NCBI GenBank assembly: GCA_022794265.1
Contig: JAAWEK010000004.1
Span: forward strand, 1 to 35,237
DNA length: 35,237 nt
DNA from: Lachnospiraceae bacterium
Lineage (GTDB): Bacteria > Bacillota > Clostridia > Lachnospirales > Lachnospiraceae
Reading direction: 5' to 3'
Every line of letters begins with the position of its first letter. Position 1 is the stretch's first letter. The notes beneath the pieces are model-generated. The model searched no databases and was not told the origin of the DNA. It saw nothing but the letters and a program-made list of their open reading frames with translations. The position numbers and the translations under genes are program-made. This document shows positions 14,418 through 22,747 of this stretch, in pieces.

Positions 14418-15335
14418 TTGAGTGAAATATTGCTGGAAACCAAAGGTCTGACTAAGCAATTTGGTCATCACAAGGCGGTAGACAATGTAGATGTACATAT
14501 AAAAAAGGGTTCCATCTATGGATTTATCGGAAGAAACGGTGCGGGAAAAACTACGTTTCTGAAGATGATAAGCGGACTGTCGAGTCCTACTCAGGGAGAA
14601 GTACATTTGTTTGGATATACTGGAAAGGATTTGTGCAGAGTCAGGTCCAGGGTCGGTTGTCTTATTGAAGCGCCGGGGCTGTACGGAAATATGACAGCCT
14701 ATGATAATCTAATGATAAAATGTAAACTCATGGGTATTAAGAAAAGAGGATACATTGAGGGAATTTTGGAACAGATTGGTTTAGCGGATACGGGAAATAA
14801 GAAGACGAAAAAGTTTTCTTTAGGTATGAAACAGAGGCTGGGAATTGGTCTGGCACTGGTGGGAGAACCGGATTTACTGGTTTTGGATGAACCGATTAAC
14901 GGATTGGACCCTCAGGGAATCGCAGAGGTTCGGGATACCATTTTAAAGCTTCAGAAAGAGCGGAACATGACTGTATTGATATCCAGTCATATTCTGGAGG
15001 AACTGTCAAAAATCGCTACCCACTATGGAATTATCCATAACGGCTGCCTGTTGCAGGAAATGACAAGGGAAGACCTGATGAACTGTTGTAATGAGCGGAT
15101 AGAGATATCAGTCAACAATCCGGAGCGTGCTATACCGGTACTGGATAAAATGGATATTAAAACATATAAGATTGTAAGTAAAGACCGGATATATGTCTAT
15201 GGACATTTAGACGAAAGCGCAGCGCTGAATACCCAGCTTGTAAAAGCAGGACTGGAAGTAAGAGAACTGTTTATTGCAGGAGAGGAACTGGAAAGTTATT
15301 TCTTAAATCTGACAGGAGGTGCTGTTAATGCTTAA
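14418..15335 (+). CDS. ABC transporter ATP-binding protein (bacitracin/lantibiotic-type)
   Basis: 305 residues from a TTG at 14418. GGAG lies 9 bases upstream, whereas the in-frame ATG at 14409 directly abuts it. Walker A GRNGAGKTT, Q-loop region GCLIEAPGLY, signature FSLGMKQRLG, Walker B LLVLDEPINGLDP and H-loop SSHILEE are all intact. The C-terminal extension (about 210-305) is typical of BcrA/lantibiotic-immunity ATPases. It powers the permease encoded next, whose start overlaps it by 8 bases. Likely role: export or detachment of membrane-active peptides. Confidence 0.92.
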   Translation: MSEILLETKGLTKQFGHHKAVDNVDVHIKKGSIYGFIGRNGAGKTTFLKMISGLSSPTQGEVHLFGYTGKDLCRVRSRVGCLIEAPGLYGNMTAYDNLMIKCKLMGIKKRGYIEGILEQIGLADTGNKKTKKFSLGMKQRLGIGLALVGEPDLLVLDEPINGLDPQGIAEVRDTILKLQKERNMTVLISSHILEELSKIATHYGIIHNGCLLQEMTREDLMNCCNERIEISVNNPERAIPVLDKMDIKTYKIVSKDRIYVYGHLDESAALNTQLVKAGLEVRELFIAGEELESYFLNLTGGAVNA

Positions 15336-16185
15336 TATGATAAAAATGGATTTGTATAGGATGTTTAAAGCCAAGAGTTTGTATGTGATATGGTGTATTT
15401 TAATTTGTCTGCTGTTTCTGTCAACCTGGTTAACAAAGACCGAGTATCAGGCTGCGGTTAAAAATCAGGATGAGTACCAGAATGAAATGGAAGAGAACGG
15501 GGGAGAATCAGAAGCAGATTTGGTGTTTGGAATGCAGACGGTGGTACCCACCGAAGTCGGAGAAGAAATTACGGTATTTGATATGATGTTTGCAAATATC
15601 AGTGGAAGAAATATTGCATTATTTCTTGTGATTTTTGCAGTGATTTTTGCTACTGCAGATATTGGAAGCGGATATATTAAAAATTTTGGCGGTCAGGTGA
15701 AACGAAGAGAAGGACTGATTATTTCAAAAGCATTGGCGTTGCTGGTATTTACCGGGGTTACCCTGTTGATAGAGTTTTTGACACAGGTGGTTTCCAACTA
15801 TATCGTTCTTGGTTATTTAAAATGGGGTGATACCGGCAGGATGTTCCGCTATATAGCATTGCAGCTGTTGCTGCATTTTGCAGTGGCAATGATAATCATG
15901 ACGGTAGCCATACTGGTAAAAAATAATGTATTTAGTATGATATTTGCCATCTGCCTTTGCATGAATATGATGGTGGTAGTATATAGTGGAATTCAGGTGT
16001 TGCTGAAAAAGATTGGTTTGGGAAATCTGAATCTGATGAGGTATACCATAATGGATAAGATTGGCAATCTGTCCATGAATTTCAGTTCTGGCATAATGGA
16101 ACGTATGATAGTTCTTTCGCTGGTTTATATCGGTATAACAGCAGTGTTCAGTATGTATATATACAGGAAAAGGGATATGTGCTAA
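15328..16185 (+). CDS. ABC-2 type permease
   Basis: 285 residues from the ATG at 15328, with AGGAGG 8 bases upstream (a GTG at 15319 would overlap that site). One N-terminal membrane segment (LYVIWCILICLLFLSTWL) is followed by an extracytoplasmic loop of about 60 residues and five more segments (IALFLVIFAVIFATADIG, ALLVFTGVTLLIEFL, ALQLLLHFAVAMIIMTVAIL, MIFAICLCMNMMVVVY, MIVLSLVYIGITAVFSMYIY). This is the BcrB/lantibiotic-immunity permease layout. It is partner of the preceding ATPase. Its stop overlaps the kinase ATG by one base (TAATG). Confidence 0.88.
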   Translation: MLNMIKMDLYRMFKAKSLYVIWCILICLLFLSTWLTKTEYQAAVKNQDEYQNEMEENGGESEADLVFGMQTVVPTEVGEEITVFDMMFANISGRNIALFLVIFAVIFATADIGSGYIKNFGGQVKRREGLIISKALALLVFTGVTLLIEFLTQVVSNYIVLGYLKWGDTGRMFRYIALQLLLHFAVAMIIMTVAILVKNNVFSMIFAICLCMNMMVVVYSGIQVLLKKIGLGNLNLMRYTIMDKIGNLSMNFSSGIMERMIVLSLVYIGITAVFSMYIYRKRDMC

Positions 16186-17096
16186 TGTATTATGTTATAG
16201 CGGTATTGATATGTATAATATTATTTTTGGTTTGGATTATAATGAAATATCAGCGGCAGATAAAGGATATCTGCCGCCAGTTATGGTTCTTGAAGGATCA
16301 TGACAGCAATATGATGATCAGCAGTGAAATCCGTTATGGAGGAGTGGGATATCTGACGGATACGCTGAATGAAATCGTTGAACTGCGGAAATGGGAACGA
16401 AAAATATATCTGGATAAAGAAAAGTCCATATCCGATATTTATACGAATCTTTCCCATGACATCCGGACACCATTAACTTCCTTAGACGGATATTTTCAGT
16501 TATTAAAGGAAAGTGAGATTGGGGAGGAACAACGGCATTATATAACGGTGATGCAGGAAAGAATTTCCAGTCTGAAGGATATGCTGGAGGAATTGTTTAC
16601 GTTCACCAAGCTTCAGAACGATGATTATGTACTTGAATTATGTCCATGTTCCTTAAACAGGATATTAAAGGATACTTTATTTTCTTATTATGATATCTGG
16701 AAAGAGAATGACATTGAACCAAAGTTTGAAATTACCGAGGAATCCCTGATAATTGAAGGAAATTCCCAGGCATTGGGACGAACCATCAGAAATATTATTA
16801 AAAACGGGTTTGAACATGGGGAAAAACAGTTTGAAGTATTACTGGAACGAAAAGGACAGAAGGCAGTGTTGTCTTTGAAAAATATGGTGCCGGAACCCGG
16901 TAAAATTGATATCAGTCAGATTTTTGAACGATTTTACAAAGCGGATGAAGCCAGAAGTGACTCGTCCACTGGCCTTGGCCTTTCCATTGCGAAGGAATTC
17001 GTTCTTCGGATGAATGGAGACATACAGGCAGAAATGGAAGAAAACTGGTTTTGCATAAATATTGAATTTCCGTTGACAAAACAGACAGCCGGTTAA
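16185..17096 (+). CDS. Sensor histidine kinase with a single N-terminal membrane segment
   Basis: 303 residues from the ATG at 16185, which shares a base with the permease stop. One membrane helix (VIAVLICIILFLVWIIM) leads straight to a cytoplasmic linker, a HisKA domain (NLSHDIRTPLTSLDGYFQLL, His about 91) and HATPase_c (NIIKNGFEHG N-box, STGLGLSIAKEF G-box). There is almost no extracytoplasmic loop, so the signal is probably sensed in the membrane or through the ABC exporter. It is the likely partner of the OmpR-type regulator at 13632. A very strong hairpin terminator follows. Confidence 0.9.
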   Translation: MYYVIAVLICIILFLVWIIMKYQRQIKDICRQLWFLKDHDSNMMISSEIRYGGVGYLTDTLNEIVELRKWERKIYLDKEKSISDIYTNLSHDIRTPLTSLDGYFQLLKESEIGEEQRHYITVMQERISSLKDMLEELFTFTKLQNDDYVLELCPCSLNRILKDTLFSYYDIWKENDIEPKFEITEESLIIEGNSQALGRTIRNIIKNGFEHGEKQFEVLLERKGQKAVLSLKNMVPEPGKIDISQIFERFYKADEARSDSSTGLGLSIAKEFVLRMNGDIQAEMEENWFCINIEFPLTKQTAG

Positions 17097-17116
17097 ATTG
17101 TTATAATAAATTTTTG

Positions 17117-17198
17117 GCATTAAACGGAACGGACTACCAGAAGTCAGACCGAACATCTGACTTCTGGTAGTCCGTTCCGTTTAATGCTTTTATTTTTT
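17117..17198 (+). terminator. Perfect 32-bp hairpin with T-run between convergent genes
   Basis: Arms 17117-17148 and 17156-17187 are exact inverse complements over 32 bases with a 7-base loop (CCGAACA). TTTTATTTTTT follows on the plus strand and overlaps the stop codon of the minus-strand potassium-channel gene. It is much longer than needed for termination. Confidence 0.9.
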
Positions 17199-18641
17199 AT
17201 GTACCAGATCTCTCCAGGCAGCCGGATGAAATAATATCAGCAGCGGAAATAATTCCAGACGACCGGCCAGCATATCAAACATTAATATGAATTTTGAAAA
17301 TGGTGTAAAGATTGAAAAATTCTGGGTGGGCCCCACCAGCTCCAGTCCGGGACCGATGTTGTTTATGGTGGCGGTTACCGCAGTGAAATTGGTAACCAAA
17401 TCCTTTCCTTCGAAAGATATGGCAAAAACCGATAACGTAAATATTATCATAAATGTTATGAAATAAACGTTAATGGAGCGAACAACTTCATGTTCCACCG
17501 GTTTACCGTCAATTTTAATCTTTTTAATGCTTTTTGGGTGTATGTATGAATTTAATTCTTTAATAACCGTTTTAAACAGTACCACAAAACGGGATACCTT
17601 TATACCGCCTCCGGTACTTCCGGCACAGGCTCCTATAAACATCAGCAGGACAAGAACAGTTTTTGAAGCCTGGGACCATGCATTAAAATCCACGGTGGAG
17701 AAACCGGTAGTGGTTATAATGGATGCCACCTGAAAGGATGCATCTTTCAGAGCGGTAAAGGCGTTGGCAGCAGTATTGCAGATATCAAAAAATATGATTG
17801 CAACGGCAGCGGCAATTATAAGAAAATAATAACGGATTTCTTCTATTTTGAACGCCTTCTTAAATCGTCTCAGTAAAATCAGATAATAGGCGTTAAAGTT
17901 TACACCGAATAAAATCATGAAAATGGTTACAATCCATTGAATATATGAAGAGTAACCGGCAATACTGTCATTTTTAATTCCAAATCCGCCGGTACCTGCC
18001 GTTCCAAAGGATGTAGTCAGGGCATCAAACACAGGCATTCTGCCCAGCAGCAATAGAATCACTTCCAGTATGGTCATTCCGAAATATATCAGATATAGCA
18101 GCCGGGCAGTGTGCCGCACTTTTGGAACCAGTTTGCCTACGGAAGGACCGGGACTTTCGGCACGCATGAGATTGATATGGGAACCGCCGCTTAGCGGTAT
18201 AATGGCCAGAAGAAATACAAGGACGCCCATACCGCCAATCCAGTGCGTAAAACTACGCCAGAATATGCTGCAGTAAGATAAGGCTTCCACATCGGATAAT
18301 ATGCTGGCGCCGGTAGTAGTAAAGCCGGATATGGTTTCAAACAGCGCATCCGTTATTGAGGGAATCTCTCCGGTAAGTATAAACGGCAGGCTGCCAAATA
18401 TACTTAAAATAATCCAGCTCAAGGAAGTGGCAATACAGCCCTCTTTCAGGTAAAAAATAAAATTCCGGGGCTTTTTGTGGGTAGCAGCAAAGCCCAGAGC
18501 CCCACAGATCAGTAAGGTGATGAGGTAAGCAAAACCTTCATCTTCTCCATAAATGATAGCAACAATAACCGGAAGAATCATTAAGATTGCTTCCATTTTA
18601 AGAACCTGTCCTAAAATATATCGAATAATTGAATTGTTCAT
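17190..18641 (-). CDS. TrkH/KtrB-family potassium uptake membrane subunit
   Basis: 483 residues with about ten hydrophobic segments. Four selectivity-loop motifs are visible: ETISGFTTTGAS, SFGTAGTGGFG, TTTGFSTVD and TATINNIGPG, each with the key glycine. GACAGSTGGGIKVSR is also typical of TrkH. It moves potassium across the membrane together with the Trk/Ktr regulatory ring encoded immediately upstream (15-base gap). GGAGG lies 5 bases before the ATG. The long TrkH-like size and a two-RCK partner point to TrkAH rather than KtrAB. The gene is intact. Confidence 0.93.
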   Translation of the reverse strand: MNNSIIRYILGQVLKMEAILMILPVIVAIIYGEDEGFAYLITLLICGALGFAATHKKPRNFIFYLKEGCIATSLSWIILSIFGSLPFILTGEIPSITDALFETISGFTTTGASILSDVEALSYCSIFWRSFTHWIGGMGVLVFLLAIIPLSGGSHINLMRAESPGPSVGKLVPKVRHTARLLYLIYFGMTILEVILLLLGRMPVFDALTTSFGTAGTGGFGIKNDSIAGYSSYIQWIVTIFMILFGVNFNAYYLILLRRFKKAFKIEEIRYYFLIIAAAVAIIFFDICNTAANAFTALKDASFQVASIITTTGFSTVDFNAWSQASKTVLVLLMFIGACAGSTGGGIKVSRFVVLFKTVIKELNSYIHPKSIKKIKIDGKPVEHEVVRSINVYFITFMIIFTLSVFAISFEGKDLVTNFTAVTATINNIGPGLELVGPTQNFSIFTPFSKFILMFDMLAGRLELFPLLILFHPAAWRDLVHKK

Positions 18642-18656
18642 GATATCCTCCGAACC

Positions 18657-20045
18657 CTATTTTAGTATATCCTGTATATCATTAAATCCGCTGTGGGTTG
18701 TAACAATCATAACAGTGTCTCCGACTTTGATACAGTCCTGACCGCTTGGAATAATGATTGAGCCGTTTCGGTTAATAAAAGAAATCAGAAGATTCTTTTT
18801 CAGGGCCAGATTCATAATCGGTATATCCGTTACAGAAGAGGCCTTGTCCACACGAAATTCAATGGCTTCCACACGGGAATTAAACATATGGTATAAAGTT
18901 TCAATATCACTGTTCATGGAATTTTTCTTTGCACGGACATAAGCGATGATGGCTTCCGCTGTAATATATCTCGGATAGACCACGCTACCCAGATCAAGAC
19001 TGCTGATTACGTCCATAAAGGTATTCCGGTTGATTTTTGTGATAACTTTTGCGTTGGAAACCCGTTTGGCATGAAGAGTCAGAAGAATATTTTCTTCGTC
19101 AATGCCTGTCAGTGGAACAAAGGATTCACAGAATGCAATACCTTCTTCTTTCAGCAGTTCTTCATCCGTTCCGTCTCCGTTTATGATGATGGCTTTTGGC
19201 AGCAGTATGCTTAATTCCTCACAACGTGTTTTGCTGCGCTCAATGATTTTTACGGATATTCCCATACTGATTAGCTGTTTTGCCAGATAAAATGCGGCTT
19301 TACCACCGCCAATGATCATGGTATCCTTTACCTGATTGGTTTTAAAACCGATTTTCTTTAAAAAGAATCTTGTTTCATTGCGGGTGGCAACAAAAGATAT
19401 GTAATCTCCTTTTTTCAGTATAAAATCACCGGAAGGTATAAAGACATTACCCTCCCGTTCTATGGCGCATATCAGTAAGTTTGTGGTAATATCTTTACCG
19501 ATAGAAGCGATAGAAGTACCGTCCAGAATATTTTTATCCGGCAGTTTAAATTTTACCAGTTCAGCCTGTCCATGAGCAAAAGTGTTTACCTCCAGAGCGG
19601 TAGGAAGATAGAGTATACGTGCGGCCTCTCTTGCAGCTTCCAGATCCGGATTTATTATCATAGCAAGTCCCAGTTTTTCACGCAGATATCCCACTTCTTC
19701 ACTGTAATCCGGTGTCCGGACCCGGGCAATGGCGGCGCAGTTGCTGACCCGTTTTGCCACGGTACAGCAGAGTAGATTTAATTCATCGGAATCAGTAACG
19801 GCAATGATTAAATCAGTGTTTTCAATTTCCGCTTCCACCTGAACCACATAACTGGCTCCGTTCCCCACAATTCCCATAATGTCATATAAATTGGTTAAGG
19901 CCTGGATTTTCTGGGGATTTTTGTCGATTATGGTAATGTCATGGCCTTCCCGGCTCAACTGTTCAATCAGTGCAGAACCGACTTTTCCGCAGCCAACGAT
20001 GATGATGCTTAATCCCTTTCTGGTTGGATGAATAGACCTGCTCAT
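18657..20045 (-). CDS. trkA: Trk potassium uptake regulator TrkA
   Basis: 462 residues from the ATG at 20045, with AGGAGG 10 bases upstream; a TTG at 20078 would place the ribosome site inside the gene. There are two RCK/TrkA_N nucleotide-binding halves: SIIIVGCGKVGSALIEQLSR (GxGxxG then TIIDKN) and DTMIIGGGKAAFYLAKQLIS (then IIERS), each followed by a TrkA_C domain (the last ends ILK at residue 462). It forms the cytoplasmic gate of the TrkH channel and senses NAD(H)/ATP. It is first gene of the two-gene operon. The second Rossmann motif is slightly degenerate (GGGKAA), common for the second half. Confidence 0.93.
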   Translation of the reverse strand: MSRSIHPTRKGLSIIIVGCGKVGSALIEQLSREGHDITIIDKNPQKIQALTNLYDIMGIVGNGASYVVQVEAEIENTDLIIAVTDSDELNLLCCTVAKRVSNCAAIARVRTPDYSEEVGYLREKLGLAMIINPDLEAAREAARILYLPTALEVNTFAHGQAELVKFKLPDKNILDGTSIASIGKDITTNLLICAIEREGNVFIPSGDFILKKGDYISFVATRNETRFFLKKIGFKTNQVKDTMIIGGGKAAFYLAKQLISMGISVKIIERSKTRCEELSILLPKAIIINGDGTDEELLKEEGIAFCESFVPLTGIDEENILLTLHAKRVSNAKVITKINRNTFMDVISSLDLGSVVYPRYITAEAIIAYVRAKKNSMNSDIETLYHMFNSRVEAIEFRVDKASSVTDIPIMNLALKKNLLISFINRNGSIIIPSGQDCIKVGDTVMIVTTHSGFNDIQDILK

Positions 20046-20183
20046 TTTACAATTTCCTCCTGATATAAAACGTTTCAATTGATTTTAAAATAATACTATT
20101 AATATAACACCATATGAGAAAAAAAACATCAATAATTTGGAAATGTTTTGCAGAATTTATGGTTATAGATTATTTAAAATATA

Positions 20184-20200
20184 TGTCGTATTATGTCGAA
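20184..20200 (+). promoter_or_regulatory. Possible tandem Spo0A boxes
   Basis: TGTCGTA (20184-20190) and TGTCGAA (20194-20200) are spaced exactly 10 bp. The second equals the 0A-box consensus. They lie 20 bases upstream of the -35 of the next promoter. The words are short, so chance is possible. Confidence 0.35.
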
Positions 20201-20219
20201 TAAAGTCAAAACATATTTA

Positions 20220-20248
20220 TTGACAAATAGTCAACCACAAATTAAACT
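20220..20248 (+). promoter_or_regulatory. Promoter of the LRR/FN3 surface-protein gene
   Basis: A perfect TTGACA (20220-20225), a 17-base spacer, TAAACT (20243-20248). The start codon follows after a leader of about 70 bases with GGGAGG. Confidence 0.6.
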
Positions 20249-20320
20249 TTAGATATAGTAAATTCTGTTAAACAGAAGAGCGTAAAGGATTCAAAGAGAT
20301 AAAATCAGGGAGGTATATTA

Positions 20321-22555
20321 ATGAGAAAAAAGATAATTTACGGGTTTATTTTTTTAATGGCGCTGGTGGGAATGATTAGTATAAATCAGGCAAATGTTCT
20401 GGCACTGACATACACCAATGAAGACGGTTCATATGAATATTATTATATAGAATCGAGAACCAGGGTATCCATCCATAAATACAGCGGAACGAAAGAGAAA
20501 GTAACTATTCCGTCAAAAATAGAAAATCTGCCTGTAGGTACAATTGTATCTGCATTTCAGGGAAATAAAACTGTGAAAGAAGTTATTTTACCTTCCACTG
20601 TTACGATGATTACAGATAATACCTTTTATGGGTGTTCCAATCTGATATCCGTTAAACTTTCGGATTCCTTGGAATCAATAGGAATAAGTGCGTTTCAGAA
20701 TTGTACGGCATTAAAAGAAATTAAAATACCGGAAACGGTAAAAATCATAAAAGACAATGCATTTATGGGGTGTTCATCTCTTCAAAAGGTGAATATACCT
20801 GCTAATCTGACTCAATTCGGTATTTCTGTATTTAAGAATTGTATAGCGCTCAAAGAGATTAGTTTTTCGGGAAAGATTTCTGAAGTACCAGAAAGCACCT
20901 TTAGCGGCTGTTCCTCTTTAACAAAGATTATATTAGGAAATAACATTGAGAAAATAGGAAATATGGCATTTGCTAATTGTGAAAATCTGACAGAAACAGT
21001 ATTTCCGACTAAGTTAAAATATATTGAAAGCAGGGCGTTTTACAATTGTAAAAGCATGAGCGAAATGTATCTTCCGGATATGATTGAGAAGATTGGCTCA
21101 AATGAAAGTAATATTTCAGATACCATTCCTGTATCAACAGATATATATCTGAAAAGCGGTACGGTTCTGGCAAAGAAATTTGATGGTTATGGTATAAAAT
21201 ATTATCCAAAGCAGGATATTTCAAAACTGACAGTAAAGCTTAATACAGAATATTCTTATACAGGAAGTAAAATAGAACCGGTATACAATATTACGGATAC
21301 ACAGGGCAAAGTATTGGAAAAGGCTCATTTAATAAGTTCATTTTCAGGAAATGATTCTGTAGGAACCGGAACGATAACTATTACAGGTAAAAATAAATAT
21401 TATGGAACTGTAAAAAGGGAATTTACGATAAATCCGGCTAAGGTTGCCAGTCTGAAGCTCAGCAGACAGGAAAGCACAGCTCTTGGTTTTTCGTGGGGAG
21501 CGGTGAAAGATATTAGCGGATACCGGATAATGCTTAAAAATTCTGCAACCGGAAAATTTGAAATAATCAGGGAAGTGACTTCCAATAGCGTTGTATTTGC
21601 ATCTTTAAAACCGGGAACGGTATATACATATAAGATAGCAGCATATAAAAAAATAGGAACAAAAATATATGTGGGTGCAGAATCAGATGAATTTGTAATC
21701 AATACTCTTCCGGATGCGCCTGGAAATCCGGTATTTAAAAGCAGTACAACAGGAACTGTAGAACTCCAGTGGAAAGCACCGTCGGCAAAAGTAAAAGGAT
21801 ATGAGGTATATCGTTATAATTCCGGAACAAAACAGTATGATAAGATAGCTGCAGTTACGGGAACATCCTTTAAAGATACCGGACTTGCGGCAGGAACGAA
21901 ATATGCATACAAAATCCGGGCATATATACAGTTAAACGGAAAGACATATTATAGCTCATATACGGAAAAAACAGATGCAGTAACACTTCCGGCTGCTGTA
22001 AAAGGTCTGAAACAGGCAGAAGATTCCACATCCACAACTGTACGAATAAAGTGGGATATTTTAAATGGAGTATCCGGATATGAAGTGTATAAATATAATG
22101 CATCAAGTAAAACATATAAGCTGGCTAATACAAGAAAAAGTTCATCTGTTCATTCATGGACAAATTCTTACCTGACACCTAATACGGAATATATGTATAA
22201 AGTCAGGGCATATGTAACTTTGAATGGAATAAATTATTATGGTTCCTTTTCAAATGTAGTTAAAACTTCAACTGCCACAAAAATACCAGTTGTGAATTTA
22301 ACCCAGTCAAAGAGCACACAGGTTAAAGTAAGCTGGGATAAAGTAGAGGGTGCCACTGGTTATGTCGTATATTATAAAACCAGTCCGGAGGCAGAATGGA
22401 AAGCTCTTACACAAAGTACATATAATAATACAACATATACAAAATCTTATCTGAACAAAGGACAGAAATATTATTTTAGTGTAAAAGCAGTGAAATTATA
22501 CAATGGGATAAAATTAAAGAGCGGAATGACCAGCAAAAGCATTACCTTGAAATAA
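20321..22555 (+). CDS. Secreted LRR_5 (BspA-type) and fibronectin type III protein
   Basis: 744 residues. A signal peptide (residues 1-28, MRKKIIYGFIFLMALVGMIS) is followed by about nine BspA-type LRR_5 repeats (about 60-265) with the AFxxCxxLxxIxLPxxVxxI pattern, for example FQNCTALKEIKIPETVKIIK. An Ig-like or MBG-type domain (about 290-370, EYSYTGSKIEPVYNI) follows, then four fibronectin III domains (about 374-744; recognisable ISGYRIML, VKGYEVYRYNSGT, VSGYEVYKYNAS and ATGYVVYYK strands). There is no LPXTG or membrane anchor, so it is secreted or held non-covalently. BspA-like LRR proteins often bind host matrix or other bacteria. GGGAGG lies 7 bases before the ATG. Confidence 0.88.
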   Translation: MRKKIIYGFIFLMALVGMISINQANVLALTYTNEDGSYEYYYIESRTRVSIHKYSGTKEKVTIPSKIENLPVGTIVSAFQGNKTVKEVILPSTVTMITDNTFYGCSNLISVKLSDSLESIGISAFQNCTALKEIKIPETVKIIKDNAFMGCSSLQKVNIPANLTQFGISVFKNCIALKEISFSGKISEVPESTFSGCSSLTKIILGNNIEKIGNMAFANCENLTETVFPTKLKYIESRAFYNCKSMSEMYLPDMIEKIGSNESNISDTIPVSTDIYLKSGTVLAKKFDGYGIKYYPKQDISKLTVKLNTEYSYTGSKIEPVYNITDTQGKVLEKAHLISSFSGNDSVGTGTITITGKNKYYGTVKREFTINPAKVASLKLSRQESTALGFSWGAVKDISGYRIMLKNSATGKFEIIREVTSNSVVFASLKPGTVYTYKIAAYKKIGTKIYVGAESDEFVINTLPDAPGNPVFKSSTTGTVELQWKAPSAKVKGYEVYRYNSGTKQYDKIAAVTGTSFKDTGLAAGTKYAYKIRAYIQLNGKTYYSSYTEKTDAVTLPAAVKGLKQAEDSTSTTVRIKWDILNGVSGYEVYKYNASSKTYKLANTRKSSSVHSWTNSYLTPNTEYMYKVRAYVTLNGINYYGSFSNVVKTSTATKIPVVNLTQSKSTQVKVSWDKVEGATGYVVYYKTSPEAEWKALTQSTYNNTTYTKSYLNKGQKYYFSVKAVKLYNGIKLKSGMTSKSITLK

Positions 22556-22574
22556 ATTATATAAAGTTACTGGT

Positions 22575-22620
22575 AATTGAGAAACTCGCAAATTTAGCAC
22601 AAGAGTTTCTCAATTGTTTA
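22575..22620 (+). terminator. Terminator after the LRR/FN3 gene
   Basis: 13-bp perfect stem (AATTGAGAAACTC / GAGTTTCTCAATT) with a 15-base loop. The T-run is weak (GTTTAT), so some read-through into the next leader is possible. Confidence 0.7.
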
Positions 22621-22639
22621 TATATAAATAAAAGATTAA

Positions 22640-22731
22640 GGTTGAAAGAAATTATCAAAAGAAAGGAAAAGTGCTAAATGCCCTTCTTTCAACCAGTTTA
22701 TTGGGGCTGTATCACAGGCAGAACTGTGATA
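22640..22731 (+). promoter_or_regulatory. Structured 5' leader of the giant surface-protein gene
   Basis: Two perfect hairpins precede the start. One has an 11-bp stem GGTTGAAAGAA / TTCTTTCAACC (22640-22694) with a 33-base loop. The other has an 8-bp stem TATCACAG / CTGTGATA (22710-22731) with a GCAGAA loop. The second ends 16 bases before the ATG. No known riboswitch consensus is recognised. It could control translation or mRNA stability. Confidence 0.45.
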
Positions 22732-22747
22732 TGCATGGGGAATAAAA

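Noticed and set aside
22640-22731. Considered a cyclic di-GMP riboswitch because HD-GYP and adhesin genes are in the window
   Set aside because: The conserved c-di-GMP-I or -II core sequences are not present; only plain hairpins are seen.
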